A DNA stretch of 64,000 nucleotides, from contig NZ_QNRE01000002.1 in NCBI RefSeq assembly GCF_003315035.1, forward strand, positions 620,001 to 684,000, read 5' to 3'. Below are positions 1 through 7,943 of the stretch, one piece after another. The position numbers and the translations under genes were made by a program. This DNA comes from Nocardia puris. GTDB lineage: Bacteria; Actinomycetota; Actinomycetes; Mycobacteriales; Mycobacteriaceae. The stretch's first letter is position 1. Every line of letters begins with the position of its first letter. Under the pieces are notes generated by a model that was not told the origin of the DNA, did not search any database, and saw only the letters and a program-made list of their open reading frames with translations.

Positions 1-664
1 CGCCGTCGCCTACCTCACCGGGCCGCCCGAGGACTTCGTCCCCGAACCCCTGCGCGGCGAACGCGTGGTCGCCTGCATCGGGACCTACGCGGGCACCGAG
101 GCCGAGCTGCGCGAGGTGATCGCGCCGCTGCTCGACCTCGCGCCCCCGGGCGCCATGATCGCCGAAATGCCCTACACCGACCTGCAATCCGCGCTCGACG
201 ATCCGCCGGGCAACCGCAACTACTGGTCCGGCCAGCACCTCGCGGCCCTCACCGACGACGCGCTACGCCTGTTCGACGCGCAAGGGCAGTCGATGCCGTG
301 CCCCGGTTTCACCCAGCATCTGCTGGCACCGTGGGGCGGCGCCGTCGCCGAGAACGCCGGGTACTGGCCGCAGCCGCACCGCAGCGCGGGCTGGGTGCTG
401 CACCCCTTCGGCATGTGGGAGGACTCCGCCGAGGACGACCGCGTCATCTCCTGGGTCCGCGACGCCACCGCCGCCATGCGGCCGTACTCGACCGGCGCGG
501 TCTACCTCAACTTCATCGGCGACGAAGGCATGGACCGCGTCATCGCCGGCTACGGCCGCGAGAACTACGCGCGCCTGGCCGCGGTCAAGCTCGAATACGA
601 CCCGCGCAACGTCTTCCACCTGCATCACAACATCGACCCCGCCGCCGCGACGGCGCAGCCGTGA
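1..664 (+). CDS. FAD-linked oxidoreductase, C-terminal part (5' end outside window)
   Basis: Only the C-terminal 220 or so residues lie in the window; the reading frame is open from base 2, so the true start is upstream. The tail YLNFIGDEG...YGRENYARLAAVKLEYDPRNVFHLHHNI is the berberine-bridge (BBE) C-terminal signature of the FAD_binding_4/p-cresol methylhydroxylase-type oxidases, in which the Y(x)NYxRL and DPxNxFxxxxNI segments close over the flavin. The substrate cannot be read from this part. The stop codon overlaps the GTG of the next gene by 4 bp, so the protease gene is probably co-transcribed and translationally coupled. Confidence 0.85.
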   Translation, partial: AVAYLTGPPEDFVPEPLRGERVVACIGTYAGTEAELREVIAPLLDLAPPGAMIAEMPYTDLQSALDDPPGNRNYWSGQHLAALTDDALRLFDAQGQSMPCPGFTQHLLAPWGGAVAENAGYWPQPHRSAGWVLHPFGMWEDSAEDDRVISWVRDATAAMRPYSTGAVYLNFIGDEGMDRVIAGYGRENYARLAAVKLEYDPRNVFHLHHNIDPAAATAQP

Positions 665-1374
665 GCGCGACGCGCCGCGCGGCGTTTCCCGTCCTGCTGT
701 TCGCGGTGCCGGCGCTCGTCGTCACGCTGCTGCCCGTGCGCGCGCAGGCGGTCACGCCCGATGTCCCGCTGGGTGGTGGATCGGGTGTCGTGTTCGGGTA
801 CCGCGCCGTCTGCACGCTCACCGCGATCGGGCACGACCGCGAGGGCAGGCTCGTCGGGCTCACCGCCGGGCACTGCACCGAAGTCGGCCAGCCCGTGCAC
901 GCCGAGCACGCCACCCACGCCGGTGTGATCGGCACCGTGGTCGCGCGCCAGCTCGCCGACGACTGGGCCGTCATCGAGTTCGACGCCGCCCGCGTCGCGC
1001 CGCGGCGGGAGGTGGCGGGCACCGTCATCACCGGCATCGGCGGGCCGCCGGAACCCGGCGACGTGGTGTGCAAGAACGGGCGCACCTCCGGCCACAGCTG
1101 CGGGGTGGTGTGGGATCGGCACGACTGGTGGTTCCGCAACCAAGTGTGTTCGCAGCCCGGCGATTCCGGCGGACCCGTCACGGTCGGTGACCGGCTCGTC
1201 GGCATGAACGTCGGCCACATCCGCGTCGACGTCCTGGGCGTCACCGTGTTCGACATCGCCTGCCAGCATCCGGCGGTGTCGGTGCACGACCCGGCGGTCG
1301 CCACCCACATCGGGCGGGTGCTCGACGCCGTCGACCGCACCGGCGGGGTGGGCGCGGGCTTCCGCCCGCTGTGA
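661..1374 (+). CDS. Secreted trypsin-like (S1 family) serine protease
   Basis: A 237-residue protein starting at GTG 661 inside the stop of the preceding gene. Residues 1-30 form a signal peptide (RRAAFPVLLFAVPALVVTLLP, then ARAQA-type cleavage near AQA), so it should be exported. The catalytic triad is visible: His in LTAGHC, Asp in DDWAVIEFD, and Ser in QPGDSGGPV. Four further cysteines (VCKNG, HSCGV, QVCS, IACQ) suggest two disulfides. There is no long pro-region as found in alpha-lytic-type proteases, so it is closer to the short actinobacterial S1 peptidases. Substrate unknown. Confidence 0.88.
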   Translation: MSATRRAAFPVLLFAVPALVVTLLPVRAQAVTPDVPLGGGSGVVFGYRAVCTLTAIGHDREGRLVGLTAGHCTEVGQPVHAEHATHAGVIGTVVARQLADDWAVIEFDAARVAPRREVAGTVITGIGGPPEPGDVVCKNGRTSGHSCGVVWDRHDWWFRNQVCSQPGDSGGPVTVGDRLVGMNVGHIRVDVLGVTVFDIACQHPAVSVHDPAVATHIGRVLDAVDRTGGVGAGFRPL

Positions 1375-1445
1375 CACACGTGGCCGTGAGTCCCCGGCGC
1401 TCGTAGGATGTGGCTGCGCCGCAGCCGAACCCGCAGGAGCACACC

Positions 1446-2231
1446 GTGGACTCGACACCCGGATACCCCTTCGCCCGCTATGTCGCGCTCGGCGACAGCC
1501 AGACCGAAGGCATCGGCGACCCCGACGGCGCGGGCGGGCACCGCGGCTGGGCCGACCGGTTCGCCGCCCTGCTCGGCGCCGGCACACCCGCGCTCGGCTA
1601 CGCCAACCTCGCCATCCGGGGTAGGCGCGCCGGGCAGATTCGCGCCGAACAACTGGAACCCGCGCTGGCGTTGCGGCCCGATCTGGTCACCGTCATGGCG
1701 GGGATGAACGACATCATCCGCCCGCGTTTCGACCGGGCCGCGCTGCTGGCCGACCTGCACGCCATGTTCGCCGCGCTCACCGCGACCGGAGCGCGGGTGG
1801 TGACGTTCACCTACCCCGATATCGGCGGCGTCGCGCCGTTCGTGCGACCGCTGTCGCCGCGCGTGCGGGAGGTGAACGCCGAGATGCGCCGTCTGGCCGC
1901 CGAATACCGGCTCACGCTCGTGGATTTCGAACCGGTCGCCGCCACCACCCACCCGCTGGTCTGGTCCGAGGACCGCCTGCACCTGAGCCCGCTCGGCCAC
2001 GACCTCGTCGCCCGCGCCGTCGCCGACACCCTGGGCGTGCCGGGCGCGGACGCCACCTGGCGCGACCCGCTGCCGGTGACCCGTCGCGGCGCGCGGGAGA
2101 TCCTGGCGACCGAGTTCACCTGGGCCGCCAACCACATGCTGCCGTGGGTGGCGCGGCGGATTCGCGGACAGTCGTCGGGGACGGGGATCGAGCCGAAACG
2201 ACCCGAATTGCGGCCCCTCGCGGCGAGTTGA
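1446..2231 (+). CDS. SGNH/GDSL-family hydrolase (lipase/esterase)
   Basis: A 261-residue SGNH hydrolase. Block I is ALGDSQTEG (nucleophile Ser near residue 15), the Gly block lies around YANLAIRGRR, block III is AGMNDII, and block V is EDRLHLSPLGH with the catalytic Asp and His. No signal peptide is seen, so it is probably cytoplasmic. GTG 1446 is chosen because CAGGAGC sits 6-12 nt upstream; an in-frame upstream ATG at 1410 lacks such a site. The family cleaves acyl or carbohydrate esters; the substrate is not predictable here. Confidence 0.88.
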   Translation: MDSTPGYPFARYVALGDSQTEGIGDPDGAGGHRGWADRFAALLGAGTPALGYANLAIRGRRAGQIRAEQLEPALALRPDLVTVMAGMNDIIRPRFDRAALLADLHAMFAALTATGARVVTFTYPDIGGVAPFVRPLSPRVREVNAEMRRLAAEYRLTLVDFEPVAATTHPLVWSEDRLHLSPLGHDLVARAVADTLGVPGADATWRDPLPVTRRGAREILATEFTWAANHMLPWVARRIRGQSSGTGIEPKRPELRPLAAS

Positions 2232-2789
2232 GGGGGATTCGGGCGGAATTCGGGCGGTGGGGTGTGCAGTAGAGGCGCTTCATGCGGCGGCTCACTGTGA
2301 CGTCGCGGGCCTTGCCGACGATCCGGTAGGCACGTGTGTCGTGAGCCGCGTCGGTGAGCCGCCGAGTTCGCACCGGATGCGCGGGCGACGAGTTCGTGGA
2401 CCCGCCGAAGTCGGGCCGCCGGGCAGGGCGGCCAGCGCGTCGGCGATCCGGGACTCGAATACGCCGGTCATCGGAGGCCGTCCGAGAGGGTCTGCCATCG
2501 CGCCGTGGCGGCGGACGCTACTCCGCTCGGGTGCGGAGTTCACGCGAATTACCGGCGCTCGCAGGCGGCGAGTGCCGCCGGGTGCCGAGGACGGTCCGTC
2601 AGGCATGGTTCCCAGCCGGTCTGCCGTTCAACCCGCCGCGCTCGGAGCCGGCCAGCTGTTCGCGTGCCGGTCGAGTGGAGGCCGGCCAGTCGCCTGTCCC
2701 GGGGGCGAGGGGTGTCACCGCGCGGCACACGGTCGCTCCCCTCACCGGTGACTCAGGCCCGACCCTACGACGGGCGGTAGTATGAACCG
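2232..2789. other. Gene-free stretch, possibly decayed coding DNA
   Basis: No convincing gene. On the minus strand, about 2280-2520 shows GC-rich third positions that move from one reading frame to another, as an old gene with frameshifts would. A peptide reading MADPLGRPPMTGVFESR continues as DAAHDTRAYRIVGKARDVTV only after a frame change. No family could be recognised, so no pseudogene is called. Confidence 0.4.
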
Positions 2790-3320
2790 GTGCATTCACC
2801 GGCGGAGGTAGCGGCGCGTTGGCGCGGTGCCTTCGTGGGCGCGTCGTCCGGGGCGGTCAGTGTGGCGGCGCACGCGCTCGGCGGGGGTGTGGTGGCGCCC
2901 GGTGAATCGTCGGCGGCGCTGTTGATCGGGGCGTGTGCGGCGGTCGGCATGGTGGTCGGGTCACTGCGGACCCGCAACGGGCTCCTCGAGCTCATGGCGC
3001 TGCTCGCGCTCGGGCAGGCGGTCGCGCACACCGCGCTCACCCTGCCGCCCGAACACCACCACGGCACCCACGCCACCTCGGTGATGCTGCTCGCCCACCT
3101 CGCGGCCATCCCGGTCGGCGCGATTCTCATCCGTGGCGCGGAGACGGCGCTCGCGCGGATCGCCTCCAGCGTGCGGCGAGTGGTGCGCGCGCTCGCGGCG
3201 AGTGGTGCGCCGGTCGTCCCGCTTGCCGTAGCTCCCCTCGCGCCGGGCACTCGGCCCGCCGCGCGACACCTGCTTCTCAGTTCGGGGCTCGGTACCCGAG
3301 GTCCACCGGTCAGGGTGTAG
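2790..3320 (+). CDS. Integral membrane protein, likely linked to the copper/Dyp group
   Basis: A 176-residue protein with a GTG start. Hydrophobic stretches near residues 15-35, 40-58, 64-84 and 92-112 suggest four membrane helices; the tail is polar and rich in Arg, Ala and Pro. The HHHGTH cluster after helix 3 could bind metal. It resembles small actinobacterial membrane proteins of unknown function. It precedes a PCu(A)C lipoprotein and a Dyp peroxidase on the same strand, but a 530-bp gap separates them, so common transcription is uncertain. Confidence 0.65.
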   Translation: MHSPAEVAARWRGAFVGASSGAVSVAAHALGGGVVAPGESSAALLIGACAAVGMVVGSLRTRNGLLELMALLALGQAVAHTALTLPPEHHHGTHATSVMLLAHLAAIPVGAILIRGAETALARIASSVRRVVRALAASGAPVVPLAVAPLAPGTRPAARHLLLSSGLGTRGPPVRV

Positions 3321-3850
<530 letters not shown>

Positions 3851-4396
3851 ATGTCTTCACCCCTCACCCGCCTCCGGCGGGCCGCGGTCGCCCTGGCCGC
3901 CACTCCCCTTCTCCTCGTGGCCTGTTCGTCCACCGACGACGCCGCCCCCACCACGGCCGCCGACGCGGTCACCATCCGGGAGCAGTGGATCAAGGCCGCC
4001 GAGAGCGACATGTCGGCGGCGTTCGGCGAGCTCGCCAACGGCGCCGATCGGGATCTCACCATCGTGTCCGCGACCAGTCCGGCGTCGGCCACCGTCGAAC
4101 TGCACGAGGTCGTCACCGACGACAGCGGCGCGAAGGTGATGCGACCCAAGAAGGGCGGCTTCACGATTCCCGCCCACGGCGCGCTCGCGCTGCGGCCCGG
4201 CGCGGATCACATCATGTTCATGGGGCTCAACGGCCCGCTGCGCACGGGGTCGGAAACCCCGGTCACGCTGACCTTCGACGACGGCTCCTCGATGACGTTC
4301 ACCGCCCAGGTGCGCGACTTCCCGGGCAACCAGGAGAACTACGTGCCCGACGAGGAGCACGGCGCGTCCGGCTCGGCCCCCGCGCACGGTGGCTGA
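3851..4396 (+). CDS. PCu(A)C-type periplasmic copper chaperone, lipoprotein
   Basis: A 181-residue lipoprotein: signal peptide with lipobox LLLVAC (Cys about residue 25), then a DUF461/PCu(A)C domain. The metal site of the family (H, M, then H-x-M) is seen as VELHEVV, KVMRPKKGG and GADHIMFMGL. The family binds Cu(I) outside the membrane and hands it to cytochrome oxidase or related targets. ATG 3851 is chosen because it is the first start that gives a proper signal peptide. Its stop overlaps the GTG of the Dyp peroxidase gene by 8 bp, indicating an operon. Confidence 0.85.
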   Translation: MSSPLTRLRRAAVALAATPLLLVACSSTDDAAPTTAADAVTIREQWIKAAESDMSAAFGELANGADRDLTIVSATSPASATVELHEVVTDDSGAKVMRPKKGGFTIPAHGALALRPGADHIMFMGLNGPLRTGSETPVTLTFDDGSSMTFTAQVRDFPGNQENYVPDEEHGASGSAPAHGG

Positions 4397-5594
4397 GGCG
4401 AGCACGTCGCGAGGTCTGTCGCGGCGGCGTCTCCTGGGTGGGGGCGCCGCCGCGGCGGGCGCGGCCGGGCTCGGTGCGGGCACGCTCGCGCTGACCGGCC
4501 GCGACACCGCCGCCACGCCGCCCGCCCTCGCGACGGAACCCTTCTACGGCGTGCACCAGGCCGGCATCGCGACCGCGCCGCAGACCCACGCGGCGTTCGT
4601 CGGCCTGGACCTGCGCCCCGGCGTGGGCCGCGACGACCTCGCGGGCATCCTGAAGATCTGGACCGCCGACGCCGAACGTCTCACCCGCGGCGCGCCCGCC
4701 CTCGCCGATACCGAACCCGAACTGGCGCAGCGCCCGTCGCGGCTCACCGTCACCGCGGGGTTGGGGCCGGGGGCGTTCACGGCGGCCGAGCTCGAGCACC
4801 ACAAGCCCGCGTGGCTGCGCCCGCTGCCGCCGTTCTCGGTGGACCGGCTCGACCCGGCGTGGAGCGATGGTGATCTGCTGCTCCAGGTGTGCGCGGAGGA
4901 GCCGACGGCGGTCGCGCACGCGGTCCGCGTGCTGTGCCGCAGCGTCGTCTCGCTCACCGCGGTGCGCTGGGTGCAGCGCGGGTTCCGGGACGCGGCGCCG
5001 GGCCGGACCCCGCGCAACCTGATGGGCCAGGTGGACGGCACGGTGAACCTGACCCCGGGCACGTCCGAATTCGACCGGCTGGTCTGGGACGACGGCGCGG
5101 CGCAACCGTGGCTGGCAGGCGGCACCTCACTGGTGCTGCGCCGGATCGCGATGACGCTGGACACGTGGGACGAGATCGACACGGATGCACGGGAATTCAC
5201 CGTCGGCCGCCGGCTCGCCGACGGCGCACCGCTGGGCGGCACCCACGAGTTCGACGAACCCGATTTCGCCGCGGTGGACGCCAACGGCATCCCGGTGATC
5301 CCGCCCGGTTCGCACATCGCCCGCGCCCGCCATACCCACGACGGGGAACGGTTCCTGCGCCGCGGATACAACTACGACGACGCGCCCGCGCCGGGCACGA
5401 CGTCGAATTCCGGGTTGCTGTTCACCGCGTATCAGCGGGACGTGGACGCGCAGTTCGTGCCGGTGCAGCAACGGCTGGCCGACTTCGACGCGTTGAACGT
5501 GTGGACGACGCCGATCGGGTCGTCGGTCTTCGTGATCCCGCCCGGCGTCGCGGCGCCGGGCGGCTATCTCGGGCAGACGCTGTTCGAATCCTGA
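4389..5594 (+). CDS. Dyp-type heme peroxidase, Tat-exported (EfeB-like)
   Basis: A 401-residue dye-decolorizing peroxidase. The N-terminus carries a twin-arginine signal (SRRRLLGGGAAAAGAAGLGAG). The family GxxDG motif is GQVDGT (near residue 215), which supplies the distal Asp; the proximal heme His is in GSHIARARH, and the C-terminus has the usual NSGLLFTAYQRD...FVPVQQRL segment. Length fits the EfeB/A-type group. Such proteins oxidise heme or phenolic substrates with peroxide outside the cytoplasm. Overlap with the upstream copper-chaperone gene mirrors the PCu(A)C-EfeB pairing common in actinobacteria. GTG start at 4389. Confidence 0.9.
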   Translation: MAEASTSRGLSRRRLLGGGAAAAGAAGLGAGTLALTGRDTAATPPALATEPFYGVHQAGIATAPQTHAAFVGLDLRPGVGRDDLAGILKIWTADAERLTRGAPALADTEPELAQRPSRLTVTAGLGPGAFTAAELEHHKPAWLRPLPPFSVDRLDPAWSDGDLLLQVCAEEPTAVAHAVRVLCRSVVSLTAVRWVQRGFRDAAPGRTPRNLMGQVDGTVNLTPGTSEFDRLVWDDGAAQPWLAGGTSLVLRRIAMTLDTWDEIDTDAREFTVGRRLADGAPLGGTHEFDEPDFAAVDANGIPVIPPGSHIARARHTHDGERFLRRGYNYDDAPAPGTTSNSGLLFTAYQRDVDAQFVPVQQRLADFDALNVWTTPIGSSVFVIPPGVAAPGGYLGQTLFES

Positions 5595-5598
5595 TCCA

Positions 5599-5633
5599 CC
5601 CCGGGGCCGGGGGCTGTGAATCCGGCCCCGGGG
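5599..5633. terminator. Bidirectional hairpin terminator
   Basis: A 12-bp perfect stem (5599-5610 with 5622-5633, arm CCCCGGGGCCGG) with an 11-nt loop. It lies 4 nt after the Dyp peroxidase stop and 5 nt before the end of the convergent membrane-protein gene, so it can serve both. There is no clear T run. Confidence 0.7.
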
Positions 5634-5638
5634 CGCGA

Positions 5639-5989
5639 TCAGGACCAGAGGGCGGCGATGAAGACGTTGACGATGCCGAGTCCGCCCGCGGCGTGCGCCA
5701 TCCACGGCACATCCTTACCGCGTTTGGCGTCGGCGTGCGCGATCTCCGCGAACGCCGCGACAGCGAACGCGACGATCAGCTTCACCCCGATCTTCACCAT
5801 GTTCAGGTCCTTGTCGAGCGAGCCGATCGATTCGGCCATCCCGACCAGGACCAGTCCGGTGATGATCTGCGCCCGCGCGCCCCACACCATCACCTCGTTG
5901 ACCTTGGGTTGCCCGACGGCATACCCGCCGACCAGAGCGGCCATCCCCAGCAAATGCGTGACGACCACGACGTTGTAGACGAATTCCAT
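5639..5989 (-). CDS. Small integral membrane protein, four predicted helices
   Basis: A 116-residue protein starting MEFVYNVVVVTHLLGMAALVGGYAVG. Four hydrophobic segments (about 3-24, 35-50, 61-80, 95-115) fill the protein. A His in the first helix and an invariant-looking WGARAQIITGLVLVG segment recall actinobacterial membrane proteins of the DUF2269/CopD-like kind, but this is not certain. No good ribosome site precedes ATG 5989; further-upstream in-frame starts add a non-hydrophobic Arg-rich leader and are less likely. Confidence 0.7.
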   Translation of the reverse strand: MEFVYNVVVVTHLLGMAALVGGYAVGQPKVNEVMVWGARAQIITGLVLVGMAESIGSLDKDLNMVKIGVKLIVAFAVAAFAEIAHADAKRGKDVPWMAHAAGGLGIVNVFIAALWS

Positions 5990-6227
5990 GAACCCACACG
6001 CTAGTTGATCTCCGGCCCGCCTACTACACAACGTCGTTATTCCGACCGCAATCCCGGACCGACCACCGCGTCCGGTCACCGCTGCGGGCGCACGTCCAGA
6101 AGCTGCTCGGAGAACTCACCGAACCTGAGACTCGTTGTGCGCCACCCGCACACCGTGGTCCAGGAGAACTGGCCGCAGGCTCAGGCGGCCGCGCCGGTGA
6201 CAGCGGCTACGCGGCCTGAACACGCCA

Positions 6228-6261
6228 GCGCCCCGGTGACCGGGGTTGGTCACCGGGGCGC
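6228..6261 (-). terminator. Hairpin terminator of the small secreted protein gene
   Basis: A 14-bp perfect stem (6228-6241 with 6248-6261, arm GCGCCCCGGTGACC) with a 6-nt loop. It starts 12 nt past the stop codon of the minus-strand gene at 6273-6485. No T run follows. Confidence 0.75.
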
Positions 6262-6272
6262 CGACGCACCGC

Positions 6273-6485
6273 CTACGAGCCGCTGAGGCTGGACGAGCCC
6301 ATGCTCAGCAGTTGCAGGATGTTCTGGATGATGTCGCATCCACCCGGCGCGCCGATCGGGAACTCGACGCACGCCGCCACCGGAGTGGCCGGGGCGGTGC
6401 CCGCGTCGGGCGCGGCGTGCGCCGTGGCCGCCGGGGTGAGCGCGAGCGCACCGGCGAACGTGGCGGCGGCGATTGATCGTTTCAT
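6273..6485 (-). CDS. Small secreted protein, 70 aa, unknown function
   Basis: A 70-residue protein with a clear signal peptide (MKRSIAAATFAGALALTPAATAHA, Ala-x-Ala cleavage). The mature part of about 46 residues has two cysteines (AACVEF and GGCDII), enough for one disulfide, and a hydrophobic ILQLLSMG tail. Plausible ribosome site GAGGGAAG lies 7 nt upstream of ATG 6485. It matches the pattern of the many short exported proteins of Nocardia and Mycobacterium that have no assigned role. A strong terminator follows. Confidence 0.75.
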   Translation of the reverse strand: MKRSIAAATFAGALALTPAATAHAAPDAGTAPATPVAACVEFPIGAPGGCDIIQNILQLLSMGSSSLSGS

Positions 6486-6654
6486 CGAAACTTCCCTCTA
6501 CTCTTGATTATTCGTCCGGCCCGACTACCCGGGACAGTGCCGATCACGCTATGCGGGCACCGCCCCGACCCCCAGACCCCGTTTCCACGGCCCACGGCAC
6601 CGGGGGCAGCACCCGAGTGCCCACGGTGATCGCGCTCGGCGATACCGTGGGGGC

Positions 6655-7068
6655 ATGAGGATCGTGGCCACTGTGCTGTCGTTGCCCATCGCCGACCCGC
6701 AACGATCGTTGCGCTTCTACCGTGACGGGCTCGGGCTCGAGACGCCGGGGATCGAGGAGGGGATTCTCGCGTTCGAATTGCCGAACCTCTCGCTGTTCCT
6801 CATCGCCACCGACGAATACGCCGCCTACGCGTCGCGGGCGGGCGTGCCCGGTGTCCGGCCGGTCTCGGGAGCCTGCATCATTTCGTGCGCCATCGGGACC
6901 CGGGCCGAACTCGACGACATCCTCGCCCGCGCCACCGCCGCGGGCGGTGCGGTCCCCCATCCCGCTACCGAACAGGACGGCAGCTACATGGGCTATTTCT
7001 CCGACCCCGACGGGCACGTCTGGGAACTGTCCTCCAACGCGCACACCGCGGCCGCCGCCGCGCGCTAG
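6655..7068 (+). CDS. VOC-family (glyoxalase/bleomycin-resistance fold) protein
   Basis: A 137-residue single-domain vicinal-oxygen-chelate protein: LSLPIADPQRSLRFYRDGLGLETPG is the first beta-alpha-beta module and DGSYMGYFSDPDGHVWELSSN the second. The DPDGHxWEL signature ends in the metal-ligand Glu. It belongs with the many stand-alone VOC proteins that bind or modify small molecules; the ligand is unknown. It stands alone between divergent or unrelated neighbours. Confidence 0.85.
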   Translation: MRIVATVLSLPIADPQRSLRFYRDGLGLETPGIEEGILAFELPNLSLFLIATDEYAAYASRAGVPGVRPVSGACIISCAIGTRAELDDILARATAAGGAVPHPATEQDGSYMGYFSDPDGHVWELSSNAHTAAAAAR

Positions 7069-7255
7069 CGGGGTGGGCGCGCCCGCCGACCACGTGCCCG
7101 ACTCCGGTCCCGGAACCACGCCCGCCACCAGGGATTTCACACCCACCACGGACGCCGGGCACCGGAGTTCGTGATTCCTCCAAAGCTTCCCCGCCGTCCC
7201 GAATGCCGCGCTTACGTTCCCTTTCGTCCGACGACAACGGCGAAAGGCAGGACAG

Positions 7256-7936
7256 ATGACGATCACTCGGGGCGAGGCCGCGCGCACAGCCCTCGCGGCC
7301 GCGCTCGCGACCGCCGCGCTCAACGGCACCGCAGTCACCGCGAGCACCGCCCAGGCGGCACCGGCATGCAGCGACATCCATGTGGTCGCGGCGCGCGGCA
7401 CCAACGAGATGGGCGGGTTCCTGAGCCGGTACAAGCTCGGCACCGTCGTCGGCAATCCCGTCTACGCCGCCATCGACGACAAACTGAACGTCCGCACCGA
7501 CGCCTACCGGGTGGAGTACCCGGCGTCGCTGAACCAACCGGCATCTGTGCAGGCGGGCAACCGCGATCTGGTCGACCACGTGGTCGACCAGGCCGCGGCC
7601 TGTCCCGATCAGAAGTTCGTGCTGGTCGGCTACTCCCAGGGCGCCAACGTGGTGGTGAACTCGCTCGGGATCAGTAGCGAGGGCGCCAAGGTCGGCGGGC
7701 CGATCGTGGCCACCCTGCCCGCGTCGGTGGAGCCGCGGATCGCGGCGGTGCTGCTGTTCGGCAACCCGATCCGGGAGCTGGGCAAGCGCGTCACGGGCAC
7801 CTACGCCGAGCGCACCTTCGACGTCTGCAACGACAACGATCCGGTCTGCGATCCGCGCGGTTCGAACTGGAACGTGCACCTGCAATACAAGCGCCACGCG
7901 GGCGACGCCGCGAACTTCGTCGCCGCGCGCACCTGA
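7256..7936 (+). CDS. Secreted cutinase-family serine esterase
   Basis: A 226-residue exported cutinase. The N-terminal 36 residues form a signal peptide ending AQAAPAC. The nucleophile elbow is GYSQG (Ser about residue 125); the Asp lies in DNDPVCDP and the His in YKRHAGD. Four cysteines (PACSDI, AAACPD, DVCND, PVCDP) give the two family disulfides. Mycobacterial homologues (Culp) act as extracellular lipases or esterases. Gene ends 7 bp before the convergent LuxR-type gene, with no visible terminator. Confidence 0.92.
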   Translation: MTITRGEAARTALAAALATAALNGTAVTASTAQAAPACSDIHVVAARGTNEMGGFLSRYKLGTVVGNPVYAAIDDKLNVRTDAYRVEYPASLNQPASVQAGNRDLVDHVVDQAAACPDQKFVLVGYSQGANVVVNSLGISSEGAKVGGPIVATLPASVEPRIAAVLLFGNPIRELGKRVTGTYAERTFDVCNDNDPVCDPRGSNWNVHLQYKRHAGDAANFVAART

Positions 7937-7943
7937 TCCCTCG

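Noticed and set aside
2250..2610. Minus-strand gene of about 100 residues
   Set aside because: Coding bias changes frame part-way and the peptide matches no family; kept only as possible decayed DNA.
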